A stretch of DNA of 24,478 bases from CAZBQC01 sp964494015 (GCA_964494015.1 CAZBQC010000008.1:1-24478), one strand, 5' to 3'. Numbered from the stretch's first letter, positions 16,265-24,267 are shown. Numbers and translations are program-made. Notes: generated by a model not told the origin, from the letters alone.

Positions 16265-17321
16265 CAAATATTTTATTTATCCTTCTAGACCAGGCTTCGG
16301 TCCATTCCTTTTTTCTATACTCCTTCATGTTTCGAATATACTTGGGAATATTGTTATAAAATTCATCAAACTCTTTCTTTGTACATTCAATTGCTTCAAT
16401 TCCTAAATCATATTTTTCTATCATTCTAGAATTATAATGCTGTTCATATGTTTTTAGTGGAAATAAATACACTGGTATATCGGCTGATATTGACTCACTC
16501 AAAAGTTGATGGCCAGATGAAGAAATAATGAAATATGCATCTTTTAAATCATTTAAAAAATCCTCTCCAAATTTCTTAAACACAACATTCCCATATTGGC
16601 AATAACCCTCAAATTCAAGACTAGTATATACAATAAAACTTAAATTCTTTATTTGCTTTAGTAATTTTAATATTTTTATAAATTGTTTTTTATCATTACA
16701 ATACGGCGAAAAGTAAACCAGCCCCTTATTTACATCCACATTAGTTCTCTCAGTAGTTCTAATTACCGGGGGTATTATATAAGCGTTTTTTTCATTTATA
16801 TTAACATTAAAGAACGAAGATATTATCCTATAGTCAGTTTTCGGAAAAAAATAATTTAATCTCGTTACTTCTTCATTTATTGAGTACCCTTTTATACTCT
16901 CCTCTTTTAAATATAAAAATTTTGATTGTTGCTCCATATTTATTAACTTTACCCCACATGCATAGGCATATTGTGCAACATTTGGTTCGTAATCACTTAT
17001 TACCAAGTCAGGTTTCCCATTAAGTCTTTTTTCCGCCTCTAATGAAAAATTAAAAAAAGTTAAATACTGGTCAACATTATTTTTTATATACACCTCTTTA
17101 CATTTACTAAAATCCACCCCATTATTACCACATACTATCCAAGGAATATTAATGCTTATTACTTCAATATCACTAAATTTGTTTTTTATAGTTTCAATTT
17201 TATTCGGTGTTGTAGCAATTACTATTTGACATCCTCTTTTTCTTAACTCTTCAATAATTAACATTTGTCTATTAACATGACCATTACCTATTCCACATAT
17301 TCCTATTAGTACTTTTTTCAT
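16251..17321 (-). CDS. GT-B glycosyltransferase (MJ1255/MurG-like)
   Basis: A 356-residue predicted glycosyltransferase of the GT1/GT28-like MJ1255/VC2487 type, which usually uses UDP-sugars. The N-terminal domain starts with VLIGICGIGNGHVNR, the Gly-rich acceptor-side loop. Around residue 105 it has DLVISDYEPNVAQYA. The C-terminal donor domain has GLVYFSPYCNDKK and IISSSGHQLLSESI, then DIPVYLFPL and a closing EQHYNSRMIEKYDLGI, the expected nucleotide-sugar pocket. No membrane segment is seen. I chose ATG 17319-17321: AGGGTGA sits 8 bases upstream and contains the stop of the previous gene; a GTG 12 bases earlier overlaps that site. Acceptor unknown. Confidence 0.8.
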   Translation of the reverse strand: MKKVLIGICGIGNGHVNRQMLIIEELRKRGCQIVIATTPNKIETIKNKFSDIEVISINIPWIVCGNNGVDFSKCKEVYIKNNVDQYLTFFNFSLEAEKRLNGKPDLVISDYEPNVAQYAYACGVKLINMEQQSKFLYLKEESIKGYSINEEVTRLNYFFPKTDYRIISSFFNVNINEKNAYIIPPVIRTTERTNVDVNKGLVYFSPYCNDKKQFIKILKLLKQIKNLSFIVYTSLEFEGYCQYGNVVFKKFGEDFLNDLKDAYFIISSSGHQLLSESISADIPVYLFPLKTYEQHYNSRMIEKYDLGIEAIECTKKEFDEFYNNIPKYIRNMKEYRKKEWTEAWSRRINKIFDEIL

Positions 17322-17329
17322 ATAATATC

Positions 17330-18289
17330 TCACCCTATTATCTCGATCCTTTTTTCTGTATCACTTGCATTAATTCGGACTATCGAACCATTAACAATAG
17401 TAATTCTTGGATAGGTATGTCCTAAATCAAAATCTGTTATATATGGTATTTTCTTATTTCTAATACCCCTACTTATTACCTCATCAATATTGATTCCAGT
17501 ATAACTTTTTCCTTCATTTCTTCCCAAAATGATACATTTAGTATACTTAAACCAACCAAGTTCATCTAAGTGCCAAATATTTCTTAGTAATTGTTCGTTG
17601 GTCATATAATCTATATCAAAATACCATATGATCCCATCAGATTTATATTTATCAATAAATTCTAAGGTATTATCATATTTTGTTCCAACTATATCCATTA
17701 TGCACTCTAAACATCCCCCTATTATTCTCCCTGTTACATTAATATTTTCACTAATTTTCCAAGTAGTATTTTCCTTTTGCCCATCAATTATCATATACTT
17801 ATAATCATTTTGAATAACATTTTTACCACTTAAAACACTAATATTATTTTTAAATTCTAAATCACTTATCGTCGATAAAGAATTAGCATTATATGAATAT
17901 ATTGTTTGTATATCATACTTTGTAGTCAATATATATAATAAAATAGTTATATCAGACTGTCCTTGAATCCATTTACTATTACTAGTAATAGTATCAAAAT
18001 TAAAGTAATCTAATACTTCTAATAAATAGTTTCCTCCCGTTACCCCTACTATTACTTTTACATTTTTATCCTTAATAATTCTTTCAAGTTCTTTGGCACG
18101 CCTTAGAGCATCAGTACTTTCACCCTTAACACTACATCTTGTATATTTATCTTCTTCTACTCTATATGATTTTTCTAACAATAGTTTTGTATTAACTAAC
18201 TTACTTAGTTTTTTTTCATTAGCGATTCCATCAGACATAGATGATATTATTATTAAATCATTTAATTCTAAATGTTTTGGTTTTTTCAT
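17330..18289 (-). CDS. S66-family serine peptidase (LD-carboxypeptidase / MccF-like)
   Basis: A 319-residue member of the S66 family. This family includes LdcA, which trims tetrapeptides in peptidoglycan recycling, and MccF, which gives self-immunity to microcin C by cutting its aminoacyl-nucleotide bond. Visible are the N-terminal GVTGGNYLLEVLDY, the nucleophile motif WIQGQSDIT (Ser), GRIIGGCLECI and the late His motif DFDLGHTYPRITIVNGS. Where the catalytic Glu normally sits in the 'FLE' strand, the sequence reads IIWYFDIDY, so the acid may be Asp or displaced. The ATG at 18287-18289 has GGAAG 8 bases upstream; the GTG at 18298 lies too close to that site. The 5-base gap from the previous gene implies coupling. 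The neighbours favour an immunity-type role over cell-wall recycling, but this is inference. Confidence 0.85.
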   Translation of the reverse strand: MKKPKHLELNDLIIISSMSDGIANEKKLSKLVNTKLLLEKSYRVEEDKYTRCSVKGESTDALRRAKELERIIKDKNVKVIVGVTGGNYLLEVLDYFNFDTITSNSKWIQGQSDITILLYILTTKYDIQTIYSYNANSLSTISDLEFKNNISVLSGKNVIQNDYKYMIIDGQKENTTWKISENINVTGRIIGGCLECIMDIVGTKYDNTLEFIDKYKSDGIIWYFDIDYMTNEQLLRNIWHLDELGWFKYTKCIILGRNEGKSYTGINIDEVISRGIRNKKIPYITDFDLGHTYPRITIVNGSIVRINASDTEKRIEIIG

Positions 18290-18294
18290 TATCT

Positions 18295-19659
18295 TCACTT
18301 CCTTTTAATTAGATTTTGAATTGACTCAGTCTTATCAAATGATAAACATTGCAAGCATCTTATCATGAATTCATAATACAATTCGTTTATATCACAATAC
18401 AGTTCTGAATTTCTATTATATTCTCTTGATAATCCATATAAATATTTTACCAGCTTACTTGTTTCTCCACTACTAACAACACTATTTATTACTTGATTGA
18501 TAAGTGTCATATTACTTAAAAGACAGCTTTGACTGATAGAGTTTTTTACTCTCTGCAAATTTAGTTTTGATTTCAATACCCCACGATAAATTTCATCTAT
18601 CATATTAATATTAATATTTTTTAAATTTTGAAAATCTATAATATTTATATTATTAACCAAAGAAAAGTAAAATCTTAAAAAATCAAATGGTAAAACATAT
18701 TTGCTATCTAATGTTATATTATTTTCTTTTACTATTATATTAAGAATTTTTTCCCATTCGTTTATATCTCTAGAAGATGAGTTTTTACATATATTATAAG
18801 TTAAAAAATTTACATCGCAATCAATGTTATTATCTTTCACAATAGTTAAAACCTTTTTTATATGTTCTGATTGATCAGATCCAATTATATTTATAATTGT
18901 ACCATTACTATAAGACGGATTTAACAAAAACATGAATTCTTGCAAAAAATATTTAATTTCACCATTTGATTTTAAACCGTCTTCAGATTTTAAAGACTTA
19001 ATATAATTATATAATTCATTATTATAATATAGCTTTGATTCTTTTAAAAATTGCTCACTCTCTAATTGAAGAACTTTTAATAAATTTTTAACTAATAATA
19101 TTGAATTATCACAATAATTATCATATTGTTTTAGAATACTATCATATTCGAGAGAAAACCTTCTATTAATAATGCTTTTATAAATAAAATCGAACATTAT
19201 ATCTTTATCCATAATTCCATATTTATCAAGAAATTTATTTATAGTTTTCGATGAAATATCCCCTATTGTAAAAATATTATTTACTTTACCAGTCGTCATA
19301 ATCATATTTTTGATAGCGTCATCTATATAATAATTTCTAAGTTGCCCTAACATTGGTATAGGTTTATTTGGGTGAATATCACCATATCTTATAGTAAAAT
19401 TATCATCATATATAGCAGTACCTTCAATAAAATTTTTTATTTCTCTCAAGCATATATGACTTGGTATTTGAAAATGTGGATAATTATTTACAAATTCACA
19501 ATTCTTAAAACTACTATTTGGAACTGTTGTTGTAAACGCAGGTGCACCATATCTATCAGTATATATGATATTTGAATTATCATAATTATGATTTTCAAAT
19601 AAATATTCTTTTAGAAACGATTTATAATCATTGTACTTTTTTTCTTTACTGCTAATCAT
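18295..19659 (-). CDS. Arginyl-tRNA-synthetase-like protein with degenerate active site
   Basis: A 454-residue protein resembling ArgRS. Near residues 96-114 it reads HPNKPIPMLGQLRNYYIDD, where true ArgRS has 'PNxxKPLHVGHLRNxxIGD': both HIGH histidines are gone (Pro/Met and Gln). IINIIGSDQSEHIKKVL matches the 'VxGxDQxxHF' element. KNSSSR stands where KMSTR should be. The C-terminus resembles a DALR anticodon-binding domain (TSKLVKYLYGLSREYN). ArgRS is normally about 550-580 residues; the additional N-terminal domain is not recognisable. I infer a paralogue that no longer charges tRNA efficiently, perhaps reused in a biosynthetic or tRNA-binding role. The ATG follows AGGGG and overlaps the ParB-like gene by 8 bases. 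Confidence 0.7.
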   Translation of the reverse strand: MISSKEKKYNDYKSFLKEYLFENHNYDNSNIIYTDRYGAPAFTTTVPNSSFKNCEFVNNYPHFQIPSHICLREIKNFIEGTAIYDDNFTIRYGDIHPNKPIPMLGQLRNYYIDDAIKNMIMTTGKVNNIFTIGDISSKTINKFLDKYGIMDKDIMFDFIYKSIINRRFSLEYDSILKQYDNYCDNSILLVKNLLKVLQLESEQFLKESKLYYNNELYNYIKSLKSEDGLKSNGEIKYFLQEFMFLLNPSYSNGTIINIIGSDQSEHIKKVLTIVKDNNIDCDVNFLTYNICKNSSSRDINEWEKILNIIVKENNITLDSKYVLPFDFLRFYFSLVNNINIIDFQNLKNININMIDEIYRGVLKSKLNLQRVKNSISQSCLLSNMTLINQVINSVVSSGETSKLVKYLYGLSREYNRNSELYCDINELYYEFMIRCLQCLSFDKTESIQNLIKRK

Positions 19660-20362
19660 CTTTTAGTTCCCCTTCTATGTAAATTCTCATTATTGGAATA
19701 CTAATATTACCATATAAATATTTCAGAACACTTGCTCTATGCTGACCATCTCTTATATATGGTTCATCATTATATACTATTATATATTGATTTAAATACG
19801 GGTATTTATTAGTCGTAACACTATTTAATGATTCCAATAGCCTTTCATAATCACTATCAACTATATGGTTAGAATTAAACGGTGTATAAACTTCGCATTC
19901 TTTTCCTTTGTTTAAAGCTTTATAGCTTTCAGATTCTTCTAAAGTCACAGGATGGCTTTTACTTCTTAACAACCTGAAATCCTTGATATTAAACATATCG
20001 TATTTAATTTTTTTTATTCTAGGTATAAATTTATATAAAAATAATGACATGTAAATAGGATCGAAATTATGATAATCATATTTTATTGGATAGTTGCTTT
20101 GCAAATAATTATATATATAATCTGATAGTTTGCTTAACTCTTTTATATTTAATATCAATTTCTTCCCTTTATAATTTAGTAATATCTTGTTTTTATTTAA
20201 GATTACTCTAAAACCATACATCTGATTTAACTCAAATGCTTTTATTATTTTGTTTTTACAACTCATATATTCAATTTCATTATTTGCTCTAAGAATAATT
20301 GTTAATAAATGTATGTAATCTATTTCACACATTTCTTCTTTATTAGCAATTTCATTTAGCAT
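19652..20362 (-). CDS. ParB/sulfiredoxin-fold-like protein with C-terminal DGQHR motif
   Basis: A 236-residue protein. The first 140 residues are helical, charged and unrecognised. The last 70 carry YIIVYNDEPYIRDGQHRAS followed by VLKYLYGNISIPIMRIYIE, the hallmark of the ParB N-terminal/sulfiredoxin-like fold, in which the Asp-Gly-x-His-Arg loop binds a nucleotide. Similar stand-alone proteins occur in polysaccharide and secondary-metabolite loci, not only in chromosome partition. No DNA-binding helix-turn-helix or ParA partner is present here, so a partition role is unlikely. GGGGGG sits 7 bases before the ATG. First large gene of the operon. Confidence 0.6.
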   Translation of the reverse strand: MLNEIANKEEMCEIDYIHLLTIILRANNEIEYMSCKNKIIKAFELNQMYGFRVILNKNKILLNYKGKKLILNIKELSKLSDYIYNYLQSNYPIKYDYHNFDPIYMSLFLYKFIPRIKKIKYDMFNIKDFRLLRSKSHPVTLEESESYKALNKGKECEVYTPFNSNHIVDSDYERLLESLNSVTTNKYPYLNQYIIVYNDEPYIRDGQHRASVLKYLYGNISIPIMRIYIEGELKDD

Positions 20363-20380
20363 TACATTTCCCCCCTAAAA

Positions 20381-20423
20381 TTAAAAACTGGCGACATAAA
20401 ACTAGAATAGCTTTTTAGTCACC
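20381..20423 (-). terminator. Terminator or attenuator between the small peptide gene and the operon
   Basis: Minus-strand stem GGTGAC-TAAAA-CTA pairing with TAG-TTTTA-GTCGCC (small bulges, loop TTC; 20390-20423), followed by AGTTTTTAA. The left arm includes the last codons and stop of the 43-residue peptide gene. The ParB-like gene starts 28 bases beyond the stem with no new promoter visible. Partial read-through would make the peptide much more abundant than the downstream enzymes. Confidence 0.65.
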
Positions 20424-20546
20424 AATTTTATCACCGATATCATTTTTATAAGGAAAATATGGGCACAAACAAATAGTATTGGTATAATAGTCAACACTAA
20501 CACAGATTAATATATTATCATTATCACTTGATAAATATTTTATCAT
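20415..20546 (-). CDS. Small peptide, 43 residues, Cys-containing, first gene of the accessory operon
   Basis: ATG 20544-20546 has AAAGGGAAA 7-8 bases upstream and an in-frame TAA before it, so the start is well defined. The product is acidic: a Ser/Asp/Asn-rich N-terminus (MIKYLSSDNDN), a beta-hairpin-like middle with Cys15, Cys26 and Cys28 (TICLCPYFPY) and the tail NDIGDKIGD. There is no signal peptide or membrane segment. It is followed at once by a hairpin terminator and then by enzyme genes, an order often seen for precursor peptides. I do not recognise the family, and no canonical RiPP-modifying enzyme is adjacent. It may equally be a small regulatory or structural protein. Confidence 0.55.
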   Translation of the reverse strand: MIKYLSSDNDNILICVSVDYYTNTICLCPYFPYKNDIGDKIGD

Positions 20547-20576
20547 GTCGCTTTCCCTTTCAAATTAATTAATAAT

Positions 20577-20605
20577 AAGTTACTATTTATTTTAGAAAAT
20601 GTCAA
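20577..20605 (-). promoter_or_regulatory. Candidate promoter of the accessory operon
   Basis: Minus strand: consensus -35 TTGACA (20600-20605) and, 17 bases on, -10 TAACTT (20577-20582), a weak match. A better TATTAT occurs at 22-base spacing. It lies between the upstream terminator and the peptide ribosome site, so a promoter is expected here. Confidence 0.45.
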
Positions 20606-20624
20606 CATCTTTAATAGTTTATCT

Positions 20625-20655
20625 AAATAAAGAGTTAAAGATTATCCTTTAACTC
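20625..20655 (-). terminator. Intrinsic terminator of the surface-protein/ABC operon
   Basis: Perfect 9-bp stem GAGTTAAAG / CTTTAACTC with a 6-base loop (20632-20655), then TTTATTT on the minus strand. It separates the ABC transporter gene from the accessory operon. The 52 bases between it and the ABC stop hold no gene. Confidence 0.88.
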
Positions 20656-20707
20656 AGATTGTTGACAGTACTCAAAAAAGTATTGTTAGCCAACCAAAAT
20701 TCCTAGT

Positions 20708-22402
20708 CTATAACCTTTTAAGATCCTTTATATAATCTCTATCCTTTTTAACATCATCTTTTTTACCCTCATAAACAACCTGACCCTTTTCTAAATAAAT
20801 TAAATAATCAACTTGATCACAAGCTAAAATCTTTTGATCTTTAGTAATAATTATAATCGTATAATTGTTCTTCATTTCATTAAATAACTTCAATAACTTC
20901 TTAGTTATCTCTTGCCCTAAGAAATTAAAAGTTTCATCTAATAAAAGAATTTTACTCCCTTTTAGGATCATTCTAACTATCGCTAGTAGATATCTAACTT
21001 CAGAATTGATATTCGATCCATCTGTTAAAAGTAAGGTATCATAACCTAAAGGTAAACTCATGATGTATTCATGAATATCCAGCCTTTTACATAACTCAAT
21101 AATAATTTCAAAATTTGGTTCGATCATCGTCAAATTTTCTCTTATAGAAACTGCAAAAAAGGTTGGATTTTTTTGAACAACAGAAACTAAATTATAATAA
21201 ATATCTGAACCATATGTTTCTATTGCTTTATCATCAATTAAAATTTTACCTGTATGCTGACGATTAAGTTTTAAAAGCAAGTCAAAAATACCAGTTTTTC
21301 CACTACCCGTTGGTCCAGTAATTAAAGTTAACGTATTAGGATTAACTGTAAATGATATATAATTTAATATTGGATTGTCTTTAGGCCCATATAAAACATT
21401 ATCAAAAGTAATTTTCCCTTTAGGTGAAGAAATATCTTTTCCAGCCACTAATACCTTGTCACTAGCATACTGAAACAATTTAAACACTCTCTTTTTAGCT
21501 ACCTTGACATTAGTAAGTCCCTCTATCAATGTAATAATAGAAGTAAAAGAATCAATTAATTTACTATAATAGTTAAAAATAATTAAAGTCATACCTAAAG
21601 TTAATTGTCCTAAGGTAATCAAATAAACTCCATAGAATAATGAACCAATTCTAAAAATATCGACTACTCCTAAAGATATTTGTCTTAAATTATATCTTTG
21701 AACATTAATCCTATTATTCCATGTAGTATAATCTTTAACATTTTCATCAATACGATTTTTAATACTATTAAAAATATTAAATCCTTTAATTTCTTTAACT
21801 CCAGCAAATAACTCTTGAAAAAGACCAATTCTTTTATCATGCTTTAATTTTCTAGTCTCATTGATAGTTTGAATTTGCTTAAAAGTTAAAGACAAAAGCA
21901 AAAGAACAAGTATCACTAGGACTACTGAAGATAATCCAATAAATAAATTCAAAACAAAGAAGTAAATAATAATAAATATAAATTCTAGTAAATCGACAAA
22001 TCTAAAAACTAAAGTAGCATAATAATCACTTAAAACTTCGAAATCTTCACTCATTATATTACTGTATTCTGATGAATTAATTCTAGATAAACTATAAATT
22101 GAATTATTATAAGTTTTAGTTAATCCTAAATTAACATATGTTTTATAGACTTTAGCATAAAGAACATAATAAGACCATTGATTAACCATTTCAAAAATAC
22201 GATATAAGATAAAAGATCCTAAATAGACTCCTATCATTAGATAAGCACCATTATAGTCGCCCTTGGAAATACTATCGATACCGTAACTATAAAAAATGGG
22301 AATAACTAATAATAAAGCTTTAAAAAGAATAGAAACAACTAGTTTTAAAATAAACCACTTACTATTACATAACAATACTTTTTTATTTTCACTTTTTGTC
22401 AT
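20708..22402 (-). CDS. ABC exporter half-transporter with degenerate ATPase motifs
   Basis: A 564-residue fusion of a six-segment exporter membrane domain (about residues 10-305) and an ATPase domain (about 330-564). In the ATPase, Walker A (ITGPTGSGKTG), the Q-loop (VSVVQKNPTFF) and Walker B with catalytic Glu (KILLLDETFNF) are intact. The ABC signature LSGGQ is replaced by INSEV in DGSNINSEVRYLLAIVRMI. The H-loop His is replaced by Lys in IIIITKDQKI. Such losses occur in one half of heterodimeric exporters, or signal loss of transport activity; no partner half is in view. AGGAG lies 7 bases before the ATG. It follows the surface-protein gene by 25 bases, suggesting a shared operon. Substrate unknown. 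Confidence 0.88.
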   Translation of the reverse strand: MTKSENKKVLLCNSKWFILKLVVSILFKALLLVIPIFYSYGIDSISKGDYNGAYLMIGVYLGSFILYRIFEMVNQWSYYVLYAKVYKTYVNLGLTKTYNNSIYSLSRINSSEYSNIMSEDFEVLSDYYATLVFRFVDLLEFIFIIIYFFVLNLFIGLSSVVLVILVLLLLSLTFKQIQTINETRKLKHDKRIGLFQELFAGVKEIKGFNIFNSIKNRIDENVKDYTTWNNRINVQRYNLRQISLGVVDIFRIGSLFYGVYLITLGQLTLGMTLIIFNYYSKLIDSFTSIITLIEGLTNVKVAKKRVFKLFQYASDKVLVAGKDISSPKGKITFDNVLYGPKDNPILNYISFTVNPNTLTLITGPTGSGKTGIFDLLLKLNRQHTGKILIDDKAIETYGSDIYYNLVSVVQKNPTFFAVSIRENLTMIEPNFEIIIELCKRLDIHEYIMSLPLGYDTLLLTDGSNINSEVRYLLAIVRMILKGSKILLLDETFNFLGQEITKKLLKLFNEMKNNYTIIIITKDQKILACDQVDYLIYLEKGQVVYEGKKDDVKKDRDYIKDLKRL

Positions 22403-22427
22403 ATTTAAACTCCTATATATATTTTAT

Positions 22428-24077
22428 CTACTGTAATAAATATGGATCGCTACTAGTACCACTTCCTGTAACTATTAAATCTCCTTTTAAATTAATTACT
22501 GCTCTTACCATTGTAAGAGAAGAAGAAAGAGTATCTTTAACCTCACCATTAGTATCGACATAAGTAAGACCATTATTTAATATCAACCAGTTTTTATCTT
22601 TGACTAGATATCCCATACCTAAAGTTATTGATTGATGAGTTAAATCATAAATATCTTTAGTTAAAATACTAATATAAGTATCATCACTATTCTTAATCAA
22701 ATAACTATGATTTAATAACTTATTAATAAACTCATTATTTAAGTATGAATAAACATTACTATCTTTATAAACCTTAGTATTAGGCACTAAATCAGTTACA
22801 CTAGAATCTGTAATAGCGGTAATACTATTCGTAGTTTTATCTACCTTTACGATTCTAAAAAGTATATTACTATAACTTAAATAATTATTGGGATTACTTC
22901 CTGATATATATATTTGATTGTCTAACTCTTTTAAAGAACCATAATAATTACTAATATCATTCTTAGTAATAGCATCATAAATAGTATTAGCATCCTTAAC
23001 AATAACTTTTCTAACATTACTATAAAGCTCATTACCATCTTTAGTCAGATATTTAATAAAGTAAAGACTCTTTTTATTATCAGTATTTAACCCCATTATT
23101 TTAGTAATATTACTATGAAGATAATTATTACTAGAATCGACAACTTGAGCTCCTAAATCACTATAACTAGCTAGAGTATGTGTACTAACATTACTATCGC
23201 CAATTAATTTAATAAAAAGATTTGCCTTACTATTAACATTAACTACCCTTGTTTCAGTATCACTATTTAAGTTATTATCAAAAACCTCATAATAAATATA
23301 ATAAACACCATTTTTACTAGTATCCACTTTATCAACTAGATAAAAATTATTCCCATCATAATACTCATAAGAGACTTTAACTCTTTCGTTTGGTAATTGA
23401 TCGACATTATCAGTAATCATATTAATACCAGGATCAGTAAATTTATCATTAGTTTTTAAGTTGATAACTTTTTCACCATTTAGATTAATAATCGGTCTAA
23501 CTATATCACTTTCTGCATTAGTAATCGTATTGACAGCCTCGACAATAACTTTAGTCTTATAAACCTTCCCCATCTCTGAATTAGGTGCACTCTCATCTAG
23601 CCAAACTTTAAGTTCATAGTTTATTTCTTCATTTACTGCTAAAAAACCATTATCTATTATTAAATCCGTACCTAAATCCGATACCTTTTTAGGAACGGTA
23701 TAAGGATTATTTCCTTTTTTAAAGCAAAATATCATATATTGATGATTAACTAAATTAACTGTTGTATCTTCACTTAATTTAACAATATATTTAGCATTGA
23801 CTGTTCCAGTATTAGTAATCGTAAAACTATAGATAGGACTATTCATTCCTTCTTCTATTGTCATCGGATACATATTATCGATATTAAGATTATTGCTATC
23901 TTTAAAGACTATTTTTAAATTACCAGCAACAATAGAGTGAACACTATCATCACTATTATTGTAATAGACAATAATAGCATAACTAATACCAATAAAGGTA
24001 AGTAATCCAATAAAAATACCTAAAACAATTAATAATGTTTCTTTTTTTAATACATAACGATATCTTTTTCTTATCAT
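22428..24077 (-). CDS. Large surface protein: TasA-like, Ig-like and C-terminal VRxVINLK domains
   Basis: A 549-residue surface protein. A basic N-terminus and membrane segment (about residues 12-38) lead into a TasA/CalY-like domain (about 45-185) with YSFTITNTGTVNAKYIVKL and YELKVWLDESAPNSEMG. An Ig-like repeat of DUF5011 type (about 190-280) follows, with KFTDPGINMITDNVD and GVYYIYYEVFDN. A second Ig-like region precedes a C-terminal domain that starts with SNILFRIVKVDK and ends in MVRAVINLKGDLIVTGSGTS plus SSDPYLL. This tail is shared with the partial gene at the right edge and recalls DUF6273-type surface proteins. I chose ATG 24075-24077 since AGGGA is about 8 bases upstream; an ATG nine bases earlier abuts that site. 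No sortase motif. Confidence 0.8.
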   Translation of the reverse strand: MIRKRYRYVLKKETLLIVLGIFIGLLTFIGISYAIIVYYNNSDDSVHSIVAGNLKIVFKDSNNLNIDNMYPMTIEEGMNSPIYSFTITNTGTVNAKYIVKLSEDTTVNLVNHQYMIFCFKKGNNPYTVPKKVSDLGTDLIIDNGFLAVNEEINYELKVWLDESAPNSEMGKVYKTKVIVEAVNTITNAESDIVRPIINLNGEKVINLKTNDKFTDPGINMITDNVDQLPNERVKVSYEYYDGNNFYLVDKVDTSKNGVYYIYYEVFDNNLNSDTETRVVNVNSKANLFIKLIGDSNVSTHTLASYSDLGAQVVDSSNNYLHSNITKIMGLNTDNKKSLYFIKYLTKDGNELYSNVRKVIVKDANTIYDAITKNDISNYYGSLKELDNQIYISGSNPNNYLSYSNILFRIVKVDKTTNSITAITDSSVTDLVPNTKVYKDSNVYSYLNNEFINKLLNHSYLIKNSDDTYISILTKDIYDLTHQSITLGMGYLVKDKNWLILNNGLTYVDTNGEVKDTLSSSLTMVRAVINLKGDLIVTGSGTSSDPYLLQ

Positions 24078-24118
24078 AATCTTCATCCCTATTATTATTA
24101 TTATCTACTATACCATAA

Positions 24119-24147
24119 ATAATATCATTAATAAGTATTTTTTTCAA
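24119..24147 (-). promoter_or_regulatory. Promoter of the surface-protein/ABC operon
   Basis: Minus strand: -35 TTGAAA (24142-24147), 17-base spacer, -10 TATTAT (24119-24124), about 40 bases before the chosen start of the surface-protein gene. Confidence 0.6.
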
Positions 24148-24169
24148 GGAATTACTCAATATATAAAGC

Positions 24170-24193
24170 AAAAAGTTACCACAGGTGATAACT
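24170..24193 (-). terminator. Terminator downstream of the right-edge gene
   Basis: Minus-strand stem AGTT-ACC / GGT-AACT with a 3-base bulge and loop TGT, followed by TTTTTGCTTT. It lies about 75 bases after the stop of the partial surface-protein gene. Confidence 0.6.
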
Positions 24194-24224
24194 CTTTACC
24201 AAAAGCTCCAAGTATGGCGCTTTT

Positions 24225-24244
24225 CGAGGCTCTTTAGAGCCTCG
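24225..24244. repeat. Perfect GC-rich hairpin in the intergenic region
   Basis: CGAGGCTC / GAGCCTCG with a 4-base loop, an 8-bp perfect stem in otherwise AT-rich sequence. No T run follows it on either strand, so it is not a textbook terminator. It may stabilise the 3' end of the upstream transcript or assist the terminator at 24170-24193. Confidence 0.6.
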
Positions 24245-24267
24245 CATTATGTTTAAATTATTTTATT

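Noticed and set aside
17330..18298. Four-base ATGA-style overlaps at 17330 and 18295
   Set aside because: The longer ORFs begin with GTG codons too close to or inside the ribosome sites; the chosen ATG starts leave short gaps instead.
19652..20362. ParB as a plasmid or chromosome partition gene
   Set aside because: No ParA, no parS-like repeats and no helix-turn-helix domain; only the DGQHR fold signature is shared.
20415..20546. Calling the peptide a lanthipeptide, lasso or sactipeptide precursor
   Set aside because: No LanM/LanB, asparagine-synthetase-like, YcaO, radical-SAM or double-Gly-leader peptidase gene accompanies it.
20708..22402. ABC transporter as the exporter of the accessory operon's product
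   Set aside because: A strong terminator and a separate promoter lie between them, and the transporter is cotranscribed with the surface protein instead; a link cannot be excluded but is unsupported.
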